Program-made: the position numbers and the translations under genes
Assembly: GCA_948144175.1 (NCBI GenBank)
Contig: CANXME010002001.1
Span: 1 to 64,000 of the forward strand
Direction: 5' to 3'
Length of the DNA: 64,000 nucleotides
DNA from: Closterium sp. NIES-65
Taxonomy: Eukaryota; Streptophyta; Zygnematophyceae; Desmidiales; Closteriaceae
Notes under the pieces: model-generated
Seen by the model: the letters and a program-made list of their open reading frames with translations, nothing else
What the model was told of the DNA's origin: nothing
The model's database searches: none
Part shown: piece after piece, positions 63,051 to 64,000 of the stretch
How positions within the stretch are numbered: the first letter of the stretch is position 1
How the letters are laid out: each line of letters opens with the position of its first letter

Positions 63051-64000
63051 GATAAACACATGATGAGAGGGATAAACACATGATGAGAGGGATAAACACA
63101 TGATGAGAGGGATAAACACATGAGAGGGATAAACACATGAGAGGGATAAACACATGAGAGGGATAAACACCTGAGAGGGATCAAGAGAGGGATAAACCCA
63201 TGAGAGGGATAAACACATGAGAGGGATAAACACATTAGAGGGATAAACACATGAGAGGGATAAACACATGAGAGGGATAAACACATAATGAGAGGGAAAA
63301 ACACATGAGAGTGATAAACACATGAGAGGGGTAAACACCTGAGAGGGATAAACACATGAGAGGGGTACACACATGAGAGGGATAAACACATGAGAGGGAT
63401 AAACACATGATGAGAGAGATAAACACATGAGAGGGATAAACCCATGAGAGGGATAAACTCATGAAAGGGATAAACACATGAGAGGGATAAACACATGAGA
63501 GGGATAAACACATGAAAGGGATAAACACATGAGAGGGGTGAACACATGAGAGGGATAAACACATGAGAGGGATAAACACATGTTGAGAGGGATAAACACA
63601 TAACAAGGACAAACACCTGAGAGGCGTAAACACATGAGAGGGATAAACACATGAGAGGGATAAACACATGAGAGGGATAAACACAAGAGAGGGATAAACA
63701 CATGAAAGGGATAAACACATGAGAGGGATAAACACATGAGAGAGATAAACACATGAGAGGGATAAACATTTGAGAGGGATGAACACATGATGAGAGGGAT
63801 AAACACATGCGAGGGATAAACACCTGAGAGGGGTAAACACATGAGAGGGATAAACACATGAGAGGGATAAACTTATGAGAGGGATAAACCCATGGGAGGG
63901 ATAAACTCATGAAAGGGATAAACTCATGAGAGGGATAAACACATGATGAGAGGGATAAACACATGAGAGGGAAAAACACATGAGAGGGATAAACACATGA
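63051..64000 (+). repeat. 17-bp satellite, block 4 (runs off the window)
   Basis: AACACATGAGAGGGATA units to the last base. Similar higher-order segments recur: 63121-63480 resembles 52700-53080 (for example the GATCAAGAGAGGGATAA irregularity at 63180 and 52768), so longer blocks were duplicated as well as single units. Confidence 0.95.

Noticed and set aside
49950..64000. CRISPR-like regular repeats
   Set aside because: Repeats are 17 bp, directly adjacent and without unique spacers, in a eukaryotic genome.

Overview
The window is nuclear DNA of a streptophyte, most likely a charophyte alga. Evidence for this: plant-type telomeric heptamers (TTTAGGG) at 13155-13203; spliced genes with GT-AG introns; exons of two genes with plant-type relatives (IPT9-class tRNA isopentenyltransferase and SRFR1); and a dense, nested mix of Ty1/copia and Ty3/gypsy retroelements, hAT, pogo-like and Plavaka-like DNA transposons, and satellites. 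The species cannot be read from the sequence. All family names come from motif recognition by eye; no database search was possible.

Layout. 1-6305: decayed copia element (copia-1) with both LTRs, inserted into gypsy-1. 6306-11526: gypsy-1, a Ty3/gypsy element whose pol carries an extra domain, a C5-cytosine DNA methyltransferase (6779-7795), between protease and reverse transcriptase. This is the most interesting item in the window. 11527-14152: hAT remnant, chromodomain gypsy remnant on the minus strand, telomere-like array, unassigned DNA. 14153-16808: gypsy-2, a 5'-truncated relative of gypsy-1. 17023-20439: multi-exon Plavaka-like (CACTA-related) transposase. 20721-26993: chromodomain gypsy-3, split by a 1.6-kb TRIM-like LTR element (21709-23331). 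27661-33357: complete but decayed minus-strand copia-2 with TSD CACCT. 34684-36400: minus-strand remnant of an IPT9-like gene with four in-frame stops. 36507-39735: copia-3 fragments mixed with a 114-bp minisatellite that continues to 40610. 40714-44010: unassigned spliced ORF, an intron made of tandem repeats, and a hAT C-terminal domain. 44047-44537: TIR element. 44612-47655: pogo/Tigger-like transposon with TA duplication and a 4-exon DDD transposase. 48029-49893: the last five exons of an SRFR1-like gene, cut off by the satellite. 49950-64000: a 17-bp satellite interrupted by a solo LTR (carrying a hAT MITE), a pristine autonomous copia element (copia-4, identical-looking LTRs, one 1532-aa gag-pol ORF) and a truncated minus-strand copia (copia-5, also carrying the hAT MITE).

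Function. The only coding unit that looks competent now is the gag-pol of copia-4. Everything else is decayed mobile DNA or remnants of host genes. Many disabling stops are C-to-T or G-to-A changes in CAG, TGG or CGA codons, as expected from deamination of methylated cytosine. This fits a heavily methylated TE compartment, in which a retroelement carrying its own methyltransferase is especially notable.
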